A DNA stretch of 20,010 nucleotides from an uncultured Alistipes sp. (GTDB lineage Bacteria; Bacteroidota; Bacteroidia; Bacteroidales; Rikenellaceae). The notes beneath the pieces are model-generated. The model was not told the DNA's origin. It saw only the letters and a program-made list of their open reading frames with translations, and made no database searches. Positions 5,592-14,523 of the stretch are shown piece after piece. Location of the stretch: positions 1 to 20,010 of the forward strand of contig CAAGLB010000073.1 of NCBI GenBank assembly GCA_900770635.1, in the 5' to 3' direction. Made by a program: the position numbers and the translations under genes. The first letter of the stretch is position 1. Each line of letters starts with the position of its first letter.

Positions 5592-7952
5592 ATGAGTCGT
5601 AGTTTTGTACGTTATATACTCCTTTTGGTGGTGGCACTCTCATTTGCTGCTTGTAACATCACGCGCTATATTCCCGAGGATCAGCTGCTTATCAAGAGGG
5701 TGAAGATTGAGCCCGACGAAGCTACGCCACGCCACGAGCGTATCACCGACGAGAACGACGACCTGAAGAGATATATTCGTCAGACAAAAAACAAGCGTTT
5801 CTTGGGTATAAACTTCTTTATCTGGCGATACGAGCGTGCTAAGATGCATCCTCGCTTGACTAAGGATGGCGAGATTCGAGAGGTGGGCGAGGAGCCACGT
5901 TATATCGACATGGAGCTTACGGATAGATCGGTGCAGAATCTTGCCACCTATATGCGTCTTCAAGGCTACTTCTCATCTTCGGTTACTGTGGACATCGACA
6001 CCTTGCCTCGTCGCCGTGTGGTTGTTACCTACAACCTGCACCAGGGGCAGCCTACACGTATTAGGCATATCGACTATGAGTTTCGTGACTCGTCGCTGCG
6101 CTCGATAATTCTCGCCGACACGCAGCATCGACTTATTAACCCGGGCGATGTTCTTGCTATCACCGAGCTCGACGCCGAGCGTAAGCGTATTGTCGACTCG
6201 CTGAACAATCGTGGATACTACGACTTTAACATCACAAACATCCTCTATAAGGTTGATACCATTGGTCATAAGGACAAGGCCGATGTGTGCATGGTTATTG
6301 AGCGCAAGCATGTTACGGATGAACGAGGTGTGGATATACCTGTTGACCATTCGATATATCGTATCAACAATGTTAATGTCTATCCTCTCGGCAGTGACGA
6401 TAAGCGTGCTCTCTACGACACAGTGTCGTATGGTGGCCTAAACATAATCAGCACTACCGACTCACCATTTATGTTGCGTGACATAGTTCTGCGTCGTGCC
6501 ACCCTTGTGCAGCCCAACTCGTTGTATAGTGCCAGCGAGAATCAAAAGACCTTTGATAAGTATTTGCAGCTCGGCGTATTTCGTAACGTAAAGATGGACT
6601 TTAAGCCCGTTGCTGCGTTAACTCATAACGTGACCTATGTAGGCAGCGATGGCACTAAGCAGGAGGAGTTTGTCGATGTCAGCGAGAAGTATCTCGACCT
6701 CAATATCTCTTGTACGCCCTCAGACAAGCATAGCGTGAAGGCCGATGTCGAGGCTTCGCTCACCTCTAAGTTTTTTGGTCTTGGTGCAACCGTAGGCTAC
6801 TCTAACAACAATCTGTTTCATGGTGCTGAGGCGTTCGACGTGGCAGCCCGTGTTGGCTGGGAGTTCATGTATCCTAAATATAACTCTAAGCCAAGTATCG
6901 AGATTAACCTAACGTCTGGAATCACCTTCCCACGCTTTGTGCTCCCTCGTTATAGGTATAAGGAGCATATCTTGCAGCCCCGCACACGCCTCGAACTTGC
7001 TTTCGACTATCAAGATCGTTCCTACTATCGTCGTAACATATCTACTCTTCGTTGGGGATATTCGTGGCGTAGAGGTAATTACAACTCCTTTGCAATCAAC
7101 CCCATAGATATCGATTGGATCGATGTTAAGAGTGTCGACGATAAGTTCCTGGCCGACATCAACAATCAGTATCTCAGAACCTCGTTCAAGTCGCAGCTGA
7201 ATGCTGGACTCACTGCATCGTATCTCTATAACGATCAGAAAACCAACGACGTAGTATATGCTGGTAGAATATTTAGCTTCAACCTCGAGACATCGGGTAA
7301 TGTGCTTCATGGCATCCAGACGCTCTTCACGAGGGCAGATGCCGCAAAGGACTACTACAAGGTTTTCGGTATTCGCTATTCGCAATATGTGCGTGCCGAG
7401 ATAAATTGGAGCCAAACATATAGCCTTGGCAACAAGATGGCTATTGCCTATCGTTTATTCGGTGGTGTTGGCCCTACGTATGGCAACTCAAATGGAATCT
7501 CTATCCCCTTCGACAAGATGTTCTTTGTTGGAGGCCCTAACTCGATGCGAGGCTGGGCGCCACGTACCCTTGGCCCTGGTGGCTCTCCCGAGGTGGGCGA
7601 TACGCTCTATCCTGCGCAGGTGGGCGACATGCGCCTCGAGGCTAATGTTGAGTTCCGTTTCCCTGTGTGGCTACGTCTTAACTCTGCCGTTTTCTTCGAT
7701 TTGGGTAATGTGTGGTATCTTCGCAACTACGAGGGTGTTGATCCTGCAGCTGTGTTCCACGCTAAGAACTTTGTTAAGCAGCTTGGCTTTAACACCGGCG
7801 TTGGTCTGCGTTTAGATGTCGATTATGTGATTATCCGTGCCGACCTTGGTATTCAGCTCTATAACCCTGGTCGTCCCTCTGGCGAGCGATGGATTAACGA
7901 CTTTAAGTTTCGTAATATGGCGATTAGTGTTGGTGTAGGCTACCCATTTTAA
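5592..7952 (+). CDS. TamL-like lipoprotein of the Omp85/BamA-TamA family
   Basis: This 786-residue outer-membrane protein is expected to help insert or assemble other outer-membrane components. The N-terminus MSRSFVRYILLLVVALSFAAC is a lipoprotein signal with Cys21 as the lipid anchor, which is typical of the Bacteroidota TamA relatives called TamL rather than of BamA. Residues 22 to about 370 hold POTRA-like alpha/beta modules (for example RIRHIDYEF, RIVDSLNNRGYYDFNI). From about 370 to 786 follow amphipathic, aromatic-rich strands of a 16-strand barrel. The loop-6 signature is MRGW at 652-655 within GGPNSMRGW, matching the (V/I)RG(F/Y) lock of Omp85 proteins. The chain ends in GVGYPF, a normal terminal beta-signal. 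No tamB lies in the window. The gene is cotranscribed with dapF. Confidence 0.88.
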   Translation: MSRSFVRYILLLVVALSFAACNITRYIPEDQLLIKRVKIEPDEATPRHERITDENDDLKRYIRQTKNKRFLGINFFIWRYERAKMHPRLTKDGEIREVGEEPRYIDMELTDRSVQNLATYMRLQGYFSSSVTVDIDTLPRRRVVVTYNLHQGQPTRIRHIDYEFRDSSLRSIILADTQHRLINPGDVLAITELDAERKRIVDSLNNRGYYDFNITNILYKVDTIGHKDKADVCMVIERKHVTDERGVDIPVDHSIYRINNVNVYPLGSDDKRALYDTVSYGGLNIISTTDSPFMLRDIVLRRATLVQPNSLYSASENQKTFDKYLQLGVFRNVKMDFKPVAALTHNVTYVGSDGTKQEEFVDVSEKYLDLNISCTPSDKHSVKADVEASLTSKFFGLGATVGYSNNNLFHGAEAFDVAARVGWEFMYPKYNSKPSIEINLTSGITFPRFVLPRYRYKEHILQPRTRLELAFDYQDRSYYRRNISTLRWGYSWRRGNYNSFAINPIDIDWIDVKSVDDKFLADINNQYLRTSFKSQLNAGLTASYLYNDQKTNDVVYAGRIFSFNLETSGNVLHGIQTLFTRADAAKDYYKVFGIRYSQYVRAEINWSQTYSLGNKMAIAYRLFGGVGPTYGNSNGISIPFDKMFFVGGPNSMRGWAPRTLGPGGSPEVGDTLYPAQVGDMRLEANVEFRFPVWLRLNSAVFFDLGNVWYLRNYEGVDPAAVFHAKNFVKQLGFNTGVGLRLDVDYVIIRADLGIQLYNPGRPSGERWINDFKFRNMAISVGVGYPF

Positions 7953-7988
7953 TTTGTTGTGATAAGTGGTCGATTGCGTCCCCTAACA

Positions 7989-8041
7989 AAAAATGGCGAC
8001 AATGGGACGTACGTCAAGTACTACCCATCGTCGCCATTTTT
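7989..8041. terminator. Bidirectional hairpin terminator after tamL (copy 2 of a repeated element)
   Basis: The arms 7989-8006 and 8024-8041 pair over 18 bp with one A-C mismatch. They run from AAAAA on the left to TTTTT on the right, so the hairpin can stop both tamL (plus) and the response-regulator transcript (minus). It is the partner of the hairpin at 2154-2204, with the same GTACGTCRAGTAC loop. Confidence 0.85.
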
Positions 8042-8060
8042 GCCGAGTGTAGCACTCGGC
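8042..8060. other. Perfect 8-bp hairpin adjoining the terminator
   Basis: GCCGAGTG (8042-8049) and CACTCGGC (8053-8060) pair perfectly around TAG. The hairpin directly abuts the 7989-8041 stem. There is no T-tract on either side, so it is not a terminator by itself. Confidence 0.6.
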
Positions 8061-8107
8061 ACCCTTCTGACAACAAATTAGTGCGCTGATTGAGGTGGTA
8101 TATTAAT

Positions 8108-8196
8108 GAGTTTAAGGAAGTTAAGGAGTTTAATGAGTTTAGTGAAAGCCTTTCCCTAAATTCCTTAAATTCCCTATCTTCCCTATCTCCCTATAT
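8108..8196. repeat. Convergent arrays of 9-nt tandem repeats ending at a stop codon
   Basis: 8108-8143 holds four 9-nt units (GAGTTTAAG, GAAGTTAAG, GAGTTTAAT, GAGTTTAGT). 8152-8187 holds four 9-nt units of the complementary type (TTCCCTAAA, TTCCTTAAA, TTCCCTATC, TTCCCTATC), and the pattern fades into CCCTATAT across the stop codon (8191-8193) of the response-regulator gene. Confidence 0.65.
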
Positions 8197-8841
8197 CTCC
8201 ACCAGCCTATTCTTAATGGCGTAAACCACCAAGTTGGCGGTGTTGCGGCAGCCGGTCTTTTCAAGAATGTTGGCTCGGTGTTTGTCGACCGTGCGCTTCG
8301 AGATAAATAGCTTGTCGGCAATCTCCTGGTTAGATAGTCCTCGACACACCTCCACCAATATCTCTATCTCGCGATCCGAGAGTGCATCCTCCTCATTAGG
8401 CGTTGTTATAGCCAATCGGCTCATGTTGCGTGTCAGCGACTCGAGAAGCGTAGGACTAAAATAGCTATCGCCGTTGAACACCGTGTTTACTGCTCCATAT
8501 ACCTCCTCGATGTTAGAATCTTTGAGCAAGAAGCCGCATGCTCCGCACTCCATCATCAGGGTGTAGAAGTGCTCATCGCCATACATCGACAATGTTATTA
8601 TGCGCAACTCGGGACGCTCGGCCAAGGCACGACGTGTGGTCTCCGAACCATCAAGGCCAGGCATCGAGATGTCCATGAATACGACGTCGACATCTATTGT
8701 GGGGAGTAGTCGCAGAAACTCCTCGCCCGAGCCTACACTGCTAACAACCTCGAAGCTATCGTGCTGCGAGAGCAGGCCTGCAAGACCTGTGCGAAAGAGC
8801 GTGTGGTCGTCGACGAGGGCTATTTTAATTCTTCTTTCCAT
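8191..8841 (-). CDS. NarL/FixJ-family response regulator
   Basis: The 216-residue transcription factor has a receiver domain at 1-120 and a LuxR-type helix-turn-helix at about 154-211. Receiver landmarks are all present: acidic pair Asp11-Asp12, phosphoacceptor Asp57 (VFMDISMPG), Ser85 and Lys107 (LLKDS). The HTH reads LSDREIEIL...GLSNQEIADKLFISKRTVDKHRANI, the standard GerE pattern. Its start overlaps the 3' end of the histidine kinase gene by 17 bp, so the two are translationally coupled and must be partners. Target genes are not visible here. The position at the end of the rod-shape operon suggests an envelope or growth role, which is inference. The C-terminal codons run into a 9-nt repeat tract. 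Confidence 0.93.
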   Translation of the reverse strand: MERRIKIALVDDHTLFRTGLAGLLSQHDSFEVVSSVGSGEEFLRLLPTIDVDVVFMDISMPGLDGSETTRRALAERPELRIITLSMYGDEHFYTLMMECGACGFLLKDSNIEEVYGAVNTVFNGDSYFSPTLLESLTRNMSRLAITTPNEEDALSDREIEILVEVCRGLSNQEIADKLFISKRTVDKHRANILEKTGCRNTANLVVYAIKNRLVEI

Positions 8842-9832
8842 TACGTTCCAATTTTTTTAGTCGTCTATACTTGCGCTTTGCAGGCTGTGGCACATTGCCA
8901 TTTACCGACACCTCGAAGTGTGCCGACATGCCGCAACCAGGCTTGCTGTTAAAGCGCAGGCTACCGCCAAGCGACGATATTCGTGACTTCATGTTTGAGA
9001 GTCCCATGCCGCTATTTATGCTCTCTTTGTACGAGAAGCCGCAGCCATTGTCGCTATACATTACGGCGATGCGCTCATTGTTTAACGCCAATGATATGTT
9101 AATTGTTGTGCACGACGAGTGTTTTAGCGAGTTGTTTATAAGCTCGCAGACGACTCTATATATAATAACCTCGATGTTCGAGTCGAAGCGTTCATCACGC
9201 AGCTGGGTGTTGAACACTATCTTCACATTGTGCAGAGTTACTATGCGGTCGACAAAATTTTTGATGCCTCGAGCCAGTCCGAAGCTGATGAGCACATGCG
9301 GCGATAGGTTGTTCGATATCTCACGTAGCGAGCGAATAGCCTCGTCTATGACAGCTGCGGTGTTGTCGAGCGTGACTCTATCTTTGTCGTTAAGCTCGCT
9401 CTTAGATAGCGACGATAGCGACATCTTGGCTGAGGAGAGCAGTGGTCCTAAGCCGTCGTGCAGATCTCGTGAGATGGATGCTCGTGAGCGCTCCTCGGTG
9501 CGTAGCACAGCTGTGAGCAGTCGGTTTTCGAGCAGTCGACGGTGGTATGACACCCTGTCGACATGGTTTACGAGCAGACGTGCACAAACGACACTTATCG
9601 ACAGGCATACCGACACGAGGATGCCTATCCATGCGTAGGTGTAGTCTGAGATTTGATAGCCGTCGAACGACAACAGCAGCATTATGCGCTCGGAGCTTAG
9701 GGCCAGCAAGGTGATGATACACGAGATCCACAATGCGCTGTACTTAGTCTCACGAATAAGCATCAGAGCAATGACCACAGCAACGAGCTGCATCACGATG
9801 CCAACAACCATCAATATCTCGACACCAGTCAT
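8825..9832 (-). CDS. Membrane sensor histidine kinase (HisKA_3 / HATPase, NarX-DegS-like)
   Basis: The 335-residue inner-membrane kinase has three predicted membrane helices (about 5-26, 33-54 and 66-88) with very short connecting loops and no periplasmic sensor domain. A short coiled linker follows, then the HisKA_3 dimerisation box with phosphoacceptor His125 in SRDLHDGLGPLLSSAKMSL. The ATP-binding domain carries the N box (ELINNSLKH, Asn234), the G1 box (SDNGCGF, 260-266) and the G2 box (GMGLSNMKSR, 275-284). The C-terminus is unusually basic (PAKRKYRRLKKLERNGKKN). The lack of an extracytoplasmic domain suggests the signal is sensed within the membrane, as in intramembrane-sensing kinases. 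It lies 5 bp after surE and overlaps its response regulator by 17 bp. Confidence 0.92.
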   Translation of the reverse strand: MTGVEILMVVGIVMQLVAVVIALMLIRETKYSALWISCIITLLALSSERIMLLLSFDGYQISDYTYAWIGILVSVCLSISVVCARLLVNHVDRVSYHRRLLENRLLTAVLRTEERSRASISRDLHDGLGPLLSSAKMSLSSLSKSELNDKDRVTLDNTAAVIDEAIRSLREISNNLSPHVLISFGLARGIKNFVDRIVTLHNVKIVFNTQLRDERFDSNIEVIIYRVVCELINNSLKHSSCTTINISLALNNERIAVMYSDNGCGFSYKESINSGMGLSNMKSRISSLGGSLRFNSKPGCGMSAHFEVSVNGNVPQPAKRKYRRLKKLERNGKKN

Positions 9833-9837
9833 ACGCT

Positions 9838-10611
9838 CTATTTTATTACTCCATCGAGGCTTTTAAGCATGTTGTAGTCGGTCATGTCAACTTGCACGGG
9901 AACTACCGACACGTAGTTGTGTGCCAATGCCCACTCATCGCTATCCTCAGCTTGGGGCTCAGCATTCTGGAATGCTCCCGTGAGCCAGAAGTAGTCACGG
10001 CCGTGAGGATCCTTATGAGCATAGAACTCCTCACGCCAGAAGCCTCGTGTTTGGCGACATAGGCGTATGCCCTTGATCTCTTGGGCAGCGCAGCGAGGGA
10101 CATTCACGTTTAGGCACAGTGGACGAGGTAGCTGCTCCGAGGCATCGAGCACCGAGGCGATAATCTTACGAGCGGCCTCCACAGCGCCCTCAAAGTCGGC
10201 ATCGGCATCGTGGTCGTCGACAGAAAGGCCGATGGCAGGGATGCCATAAAGACTTCCCTCGATGGCAGCACCCATAGTTCCCGAGTACATGACATTTATG
10301 GCGGCGTTCGAGCCGTGATTAATCCCCGAGATTACGAGGTCTATCTTATGCTCGTGGAAGATATGGTCGAAGGCGATCTTTGCGCAGTCGACAGGCGTGC
10401 CCGATAGTGCATATATGGTAACACCCTCGCTCTCCTCTACTTTGCGGATGAATAGCGGCTGGTTGATGGTGATAGCCTGGCTCATGCCACTCTGCACCTT
10501 GTCGGGAGCTATTGCCACAACATCGCCAAACTCACGGGCAAGGTTTACGGCTGCACGAAAGCCCTTAGAGAGGTAGCTATCGTCGTTGGTTAGAAATATG
10601 AGTCTTTTCAT
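9838..10611 (-). CDS. surE: 5'/3'-nucleotidase SurE (survival protein E)
   Basis: SurE is a cytosolic metal-dependent phosphatase acting on nucleoside 5'- and 3'-monophosphates and, in some species, on short polyphosphate; it is linked to stationary-phase survival. The 257 residues match the family length. Metal ligands are in place: Asp10-Asp11 in LTNDDSY, Ser41 in QSGMSQAIT, and Asn98 in SGINHGSN. The family motifs SGTPVDC (70-76) and YSGTMGAAIEG (109-119) are intact. It follows rodA by 14 nt and precedes the histidine kinase by 5 nt, so it looks like a member of the rod-shape transcript. No promoter of the TTTG/TAnnTTTG type is visible in the short gap. Confidence 0.95.
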   Translation of the reverse strand: MKRLIFLTNDDSYLSKGFRAAVNLAREFGDVVAIAPDKVQSGMSQAITINQPLFIRKVEESEGVTIYALSGTPVDCAKIAFDHIFHEHKIDLVISGINHGSNAAINVMYSGTMGAAIEGSLYGIPAIGLSVDDHDADADFEGAVEAARKIIASVLDASEQLPRPLCLNVNVPRCAAQEIKGIRLCRQTRGFWREEFYAHKDPHGRDYFWLTGAFQNAEPQAEDSDEWALAHNYVSVVPVQVDMTDYNMLKSLDGVIK

Positions 10612-10625
10612 TTTAAGCTTAGATA

Positions 10626-12083
10626 TTATCCTACATATACGCTGTCGTCCTCGGTTGAGGCGTCGAGGCGTATAGCAATCATTATAAGTATTGTTGAGGC
10701 TAAGAGCGACGAACCACCATAGCTCATTAGTGGCAGTGGGATACCCATCACCGGCATAAGACCTATGGTCATGCCTATGTTAACCCATACGTGGAAGAGC
10801 AGGATTGAGGCTACGGAGTAGCAGTAAACACGCCCGAAGGGCTCTTTTATGCGTTCGCCCATGCGCATGAGGCGCAGTATGAGGCATACGTATAGCATGA
10901 CAACAAATGTAGTGCCCATGAAGCCCCACTCCTCGCCTACGGTGCAGAATATAAAGTCAGTATGTTTCTCGGGCACGTAGTCATACTTGATCTGTGTGCC
11001 ATCCATAAATCCTTTGCCAAACATGCCGCCCGAGCCTATGGCAATGAGCGACTGGTTGACATTGTAGTCGATACCCTGGGGGTCGCTCTTCACGCCTACA
11101 AATGTGAGTATTCTATCCTGCTGGTGTGGCTTAAGTTTTGAGAACATGAAGTCGGTAGTTGGCACAAAGAGCATGGCATAGACAAACATGATGATGGGCC
11201 ACAGGAGCGACATAGCACGCATCTTGATAGCTATAAAACCGAGAATGACAACCGTTATTGAGCAGATAACCATGAGCGCAGTATAGCCACTCATAGGCGT
11301 AAGCACGCATAGCAGCAACACCGCCAAAAATATGAGGGCGAGGAAGCGGATATGTCCACCCACAGCGCCATTTTTAAGCATGTTGTATATGGTGAATGCG
11401 ATGATGAGTGCTGTGAATAACGCCTCGGGAGTGAAGATGAACGATGCGATAAATAGGAATACGGTGAATATCAGCGGGAAGTAGATAAACTTTGTGATAC
11501 CCTCACGAATGAACACAAACAAGAATGAGCATAGCACCAATCCCGAGCCAGTGTCGTTTTGCAGGATTATTATGGCTAACGGTATGAGTATCACGCCCGC
11601 CACCTTGAAAAGGTCTTTGAGGCGGTTGATGTTGAACGAGTAGTCGCTCATCACACGAGCCAGCATCAGCGCTGTGGCAATCTTGGCAAACTCTACGGGC
11701 TGCACCTTGATGCTGCCAAATTTGAGCCATGCACGAGCACCATTTGTCTCGTCACCTATGGGAGTGAAGCATGTCAGCAGCAGCAATATGCCCACGATGA
11801 ATGCTGGATAGGCAAACATGTGGAAGTAGCGGCGCTCGAGAAGCAATACCACGAGAGCCACAACCCACGATATGCCTGCCCACATAATCTGTTTGACGTA
11901 GTTGTGCTTAAACGAGAATATGCCACCAACCTCCGGATCGTATGATGCCGAGGTGATACATAGGATTCCCACCAAGACAAGAGCAAAGTAGAGGCCGAGA
12001 GCCACAATGTCGACATGTCCGAAGAGCGATCCCGAATTGCGATTCGACGTGTAGCCTGCCGAGAAATTATATTGCGATAACAT
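10626..12083 (-). CDS. rodA: SEDS peptidoglycan glycosyltransferase RodA
   Basis: RodA is a polytopic inner-membrane enzyme that polymerises lipid II into glycan strands for sidewall growth, working with PBP2. Family marks are NGARAWLKFGSIKVQPVEFAK (114-134), HQQDRI (320-325), SDPQG with the likely catalytic Asp334, NQSLIAIGSGGMFGKG (343-358) and GIPLPLMSYGGSS (447-459). At 485 residues it is about 110 longer than E. coli RodA. The excess is largely a hydrophobic insert at about 205-300 with extra membrane helices, which I recall from Bacteroidota RodA, plus a short N-terminal extension. It lies 5 nt after pbp2, in the conserved order mreBCD-pbp2-rodA. Confidence 0.95.
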   Translation of the reverse strand: MLSQYNFSAGYTSNRNSGSLFGHVDIVALGLYFALVLVGILCITSASYDPEVGGIFSFKHNYVKQIMWAGISWVVALVVLLLERRYFHMFAYPAFIVGILLLLTCFTPIGDETNGARAWLKFGSIKVQPVEFAKIATALMLARVMSDYSFNINRLKDLFKVAGVILIPLAIIILQNDTGSGLVLCSFLFVFIREGITKFIYFPLIFTVFLFIASFIFTPEALFTALIIAFTIYNMLKNGAVGGHIRFLALIFLAVLLLCVLTPMSGYTALMVICSITVVILGFIAIKMRAMSLLWPIIMFVYAMLFVPTTDFMFSKLKPHQQDRILTFVGVKSDPQGIDYNVNQSLIAIGSGGMFGKGFMDGTQIKYDYVPEKHTDFIFCTVGEEWGFMGTTFVVMLYVCLILRLMRMGERIKEPFGRVYCYSVASILLFHVWVNIGMTIGLMPVMGIPLPLMSYGGSSLLASTILIMIAIRLDASTEDDSVYVG

Positions 12084-12088
12084 GTGTT

Positions 12089-13987
12089 CTACTTTTTAGG
12101 GTGTTCCTTATCGTATTTGCGCTGCTTGGCATCGTAGTAGCCATAGTCGATCTTATTGTTGAGCACTTTCTGCAACAATTCGGGACGCTTTATTGTGTCG
12201 GTGAGGTATAGCTCCTCGATGAGGCTGGCGATAGGCACAGCAATCTCTGAGCCGAAGCCACCATGCTCGATATATACCGATATAGCAATCTTAGGGTTGT
12301 TGCGAGGGGCAAACGACAAGAATGTCGAGTGGTCGGGATAGCGATTACCATTTTGGTCACGCCTATTATGCTCGGCCGTACCCGTCTTTCCGCACACGTC
12401 CCAGCCCTCGAGCATTGCAAGGCGAGATGTTCCCTTGACGTTGACACTCTGCCACATGCCGTCGATAATTGTCTCGAAATGGCGGGGACTAACCATTGTG
12501 TAGTGGCGCTCGTAGAAGCGACGGTCTATGGAGTCACGACCTTCGATAGCCTTGATGATATGTGGTATATAGTAGTAGCCTCGGTTGGCAATTATCGCTG
12601 CAAGGTTTGCCATCTGAAGCGGTGTGCATGCCATCTCGCCCTGGCCTATGGCACACGAGATTACTGTGCCCCAGTTCCATCGTCCGTTATATCCCTTGTC
12701 GTAAAACTCGGTGGAGGGAACAAAACCTTTGCTCTCGCCATAGAGGTCGCATTCGAGGCGTTGGCCAAAGCCAAAGCTATGGACATACTCTGTCCACTTG
12801 CGCATACCCTCCTTGATGCTGCCGTACTTAGGGTTTGTGATGATGTCCTTGAACACGTAGCAGAAGTAGGCGTTGCACGACTCGGCTACGGCGCTGCGTA
12901 GCGATAGTGGTGAGTCGTGTGTGTGGCATTTGAGTGTTCGGCTGTTGCGTCCCACACCATAGGTGAAACCACGACTACAAGGGTGCTTATCGCCTGGGCT
13001 GAGCACACCCTCTTCGAGGCCAACAAGGCCCTGCACAAGCTTAAATGTTGAGCCTGGGGCGTAGTGCTCCTTGAGGGCTCGGGTAAACTGTGGCATGCGT
13101 TGGTTGCGTGTCATCTCCAGGAAGTTGGCATTACGCTGGCGGCCCACCATGAGGTCGGGGTTATAGGTTGGTGACGACACCATTGCCAATATTTCGCCTG
13201 TCGCAGGCTCGATGGCCACGACGGCACCCACCTTGCCTACCATAAGCTTCTCGGCAAACTCCTGAAGACGAGCGTCGATGGTCGACGTAAGCTGTGTACC
13301 CTTGACTGGTAGCACATCCAGAGCACCATCTTTGTATGCCCCCTTCACCGCACCTCGGTTGTCGTTGACACGATAGCTCACACCCTTCTCGCCACGTAGC
13401 AGCGTCTCGTAGGCCGACTCCACACCTCCAATGCCGATGTAGTCGCCTGCCGAGTAGTATTTCCACTTTTGGATATCCTTTGGTTGCACCTCGCTGACAT
13501 AGCCAAGTAGGTTACCACCCACCTGACGAGGATACTCTCTGGCTGTGCGGAAACGAGTATAGAAGCCCTTGAACTCGCTCTCGTCGAAGATCAGCTTTGC
13601 CTCCTGCGACAGATAGCCTGCAACAAGGTGTGGGGTATAGGAGTTAGGACCAGCACGACGTAGCTCACGGCGTAGCTTGTCCATAGATATGTTCAGAATA
13701 GTTGCCAGACGCACCGAGTCGAAGCCCTCCTTGGGGATGTCACGGGTGACAACCATAACGTCGTAGCATATACGGCTGCGGATGAGATACTCGCCACGAC
13801 GGTCAAGCACCTCACCACGCATGGGGTACTCGACATACGAGCGCATGATGTTAGATGCGGCACGTGCCTTGTAGCTATCGTCGATGAGCTGGACGTAGAA
13901 CAATCGCCCCAAGATTACTACTGCCGCCAATAGCACCACATAGCGAAGCACATGGTAGCGATGTTGGCCTCTACTTTCACGTGACAT
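12089..13987 (-). CDS. mrdA: Penicillin-binding protein 2 (elongasome transpeptidase)
   Basis: This class B PBP crosslinks peptidoglycan during cell elongation. It is a bitopic inner-membrane protein: one helix at about 13-33, then a dimerisation/pedestal domain with the conserved MRGEVLDRRG (56-65) and the segment IGIGGVESAYE (184-194), then the transpeptidase domain. Active-site motifs are all present: STFK with nucleophile Ser313 and Lys316, SCN (Ser370-Asn372), and KTGTAE (534-539). The 632 residues match the family. The start codon overlaps the mreD stop by one base (TAATG), and rodA follows after 5 nt, so its partner glycosyltransferase is co-made. The C-terminal 30 residues are charged and carry no known motif. 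Confidence 0.95.
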   Translation of the reverse strand: MSRESRGQHRYHVLRYVVLLAAVVILGRLFYVQLIDDSYKARAASNIMRSYVEYPMRGEVLDRRGEYLIRSRICYDVMVVTRDIPKEGFDSVRLATILNISMDKLRRELRRAGPNSYTPHLVAGYLSQEAKLIFDESEFKGFYTRFRTAREYPRQVGGNLLGYVSEVQPKDIQKWKYYSAGDYIGIGGVESAYETLLRGEKGVSYRVNDNRGAVKGAYKDGALDVLPVKGTQLTSTIDARLQEFAEKLMVGKVGAVVAIEPATGEILAMVSSPTYNPDLMVGRQRNANFLEMTRNQRMPQFTRALKEHYAPGSTFKLVQGLVGLEEGVLSPGDKHPCSRGFTYGVGRNSRTLKCHTHDSPLSLRSAVAESCNAYFCYVFKDIITNPKYGSIKEGMRKWTEYVHSFGFGQRLECDLYGESKGFVPSTEFYDKGYNGRWNWGTVISCAIGQGEMACTPLQMANLAAIIANRGYYYIPHIIKAIEGRDSIDRRFYERHYTMVSPRHFETIIDGMWQSVNVKGTSRLAMLEGWDVCGKTGTAEHNRRDQNGNRYPDHSTFLSFAPRNNPKIAISVYIEHGGFGSEIAVPIASLIEELYLTDTIKRPELLQKVLNNKIDYGYYDAKQRKYDKEHPKK

Positions 13988-14511
13988 TATGCTCCAACTT
14001 TAGAGGTGAATATACGTACTATTGGCCACGATATGAGCAATGAGCATAGTGTGCTCAGCACTATTGTCGCCACAAGACGCATGATGTTGGCCGTAGAGAG
14101 TGTCTCCATGATGAAGAATAGAGCATGGTAGAGCAGAAGCGACATAGCGACATAGAGCATCAACTGACCGAGAGGCATGCGTGATAGCAGCTGTGTCTGA
14201 TCGCCCGAGTCCACCGAGCGGCGTGTGGTTAGGTAGATAAGTGTCGAGCGGAATAGCGCAATAGGCAGCAGCGTGATGACATATATTCCCGAGCCACCAA
14301 GCATCATGTCCATGAAGAGAGCTACGGCATAGCTTGCCAGGAGCACCCAGATAGAGCTCCACTGCGTGGGTAGCATGAGCACTATCAGAGGAAATATCAT
14401 TGGACGTATCCAGATAGATATTGATGAGCCAAGGTCGATGTTGTCAAGGATAAACACTTGAACAAGCATCACGGCGAAGGCTAACAATATGTAAGGCGTA
14501 TATTTGTACAT
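13987..14511 (-). CDS. mreD: Rod shape-determining protein MreD
   Basis: The 174-residue integral membrane protein has about five or six hydrophobic helices (for example 8-24, 37-50, 54-72, 75-95, 114-136 and 144-166). It connects MreC and the PBP2/RodA complex in the inner membrane. MreD sequences are poorly conserved, so the call rests on length, topology, the segment FMDMMLGGSGIYVI (66-79, typical of MreD) and the position between mreC and pbp2. It starts 12 nt after the mreC stop and overlaps the pbp2 start by one base. Confidence 0.88.
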   Translation of the reverse strand: MYKYTPYILLAFAVMLVQVFILDNIDLGSSISIWIRPMIFPLIVLMLPTQWSSIWVLLASYAVALFMDMMLGGSGIYVITLLPIALFRSTLIYLTTRRSVDSGDQTQLLSRMPLGQLMLYVAMSLLLYHALFFIMETLSTANIMRLVATIVLSTLCSLLISWPIVRIFTSKVGA

Positions 14512-14523
14512 TATGCGATTCTA

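Noticed and set aside
8042..8060. 8-bp hairpin as a second terminator for tamL
   Set aside because: There is no T-tract on either strand next to the stem; it is recorded only as a structure.
8871..9638. 255-residue plus-strand ORF opposite the histidine kinase
   Set aside because: It is a mirror of the kinase gene caused by codon bias; the kinase frame carries all HisKA_3 and HATPase motifs.
12263..12901. 212-residue plus-strand ORF opposite pbp2
   Set aside because: It overlaps the transpeptidase motifs of pbp2 in antisense and has no domain of its own.
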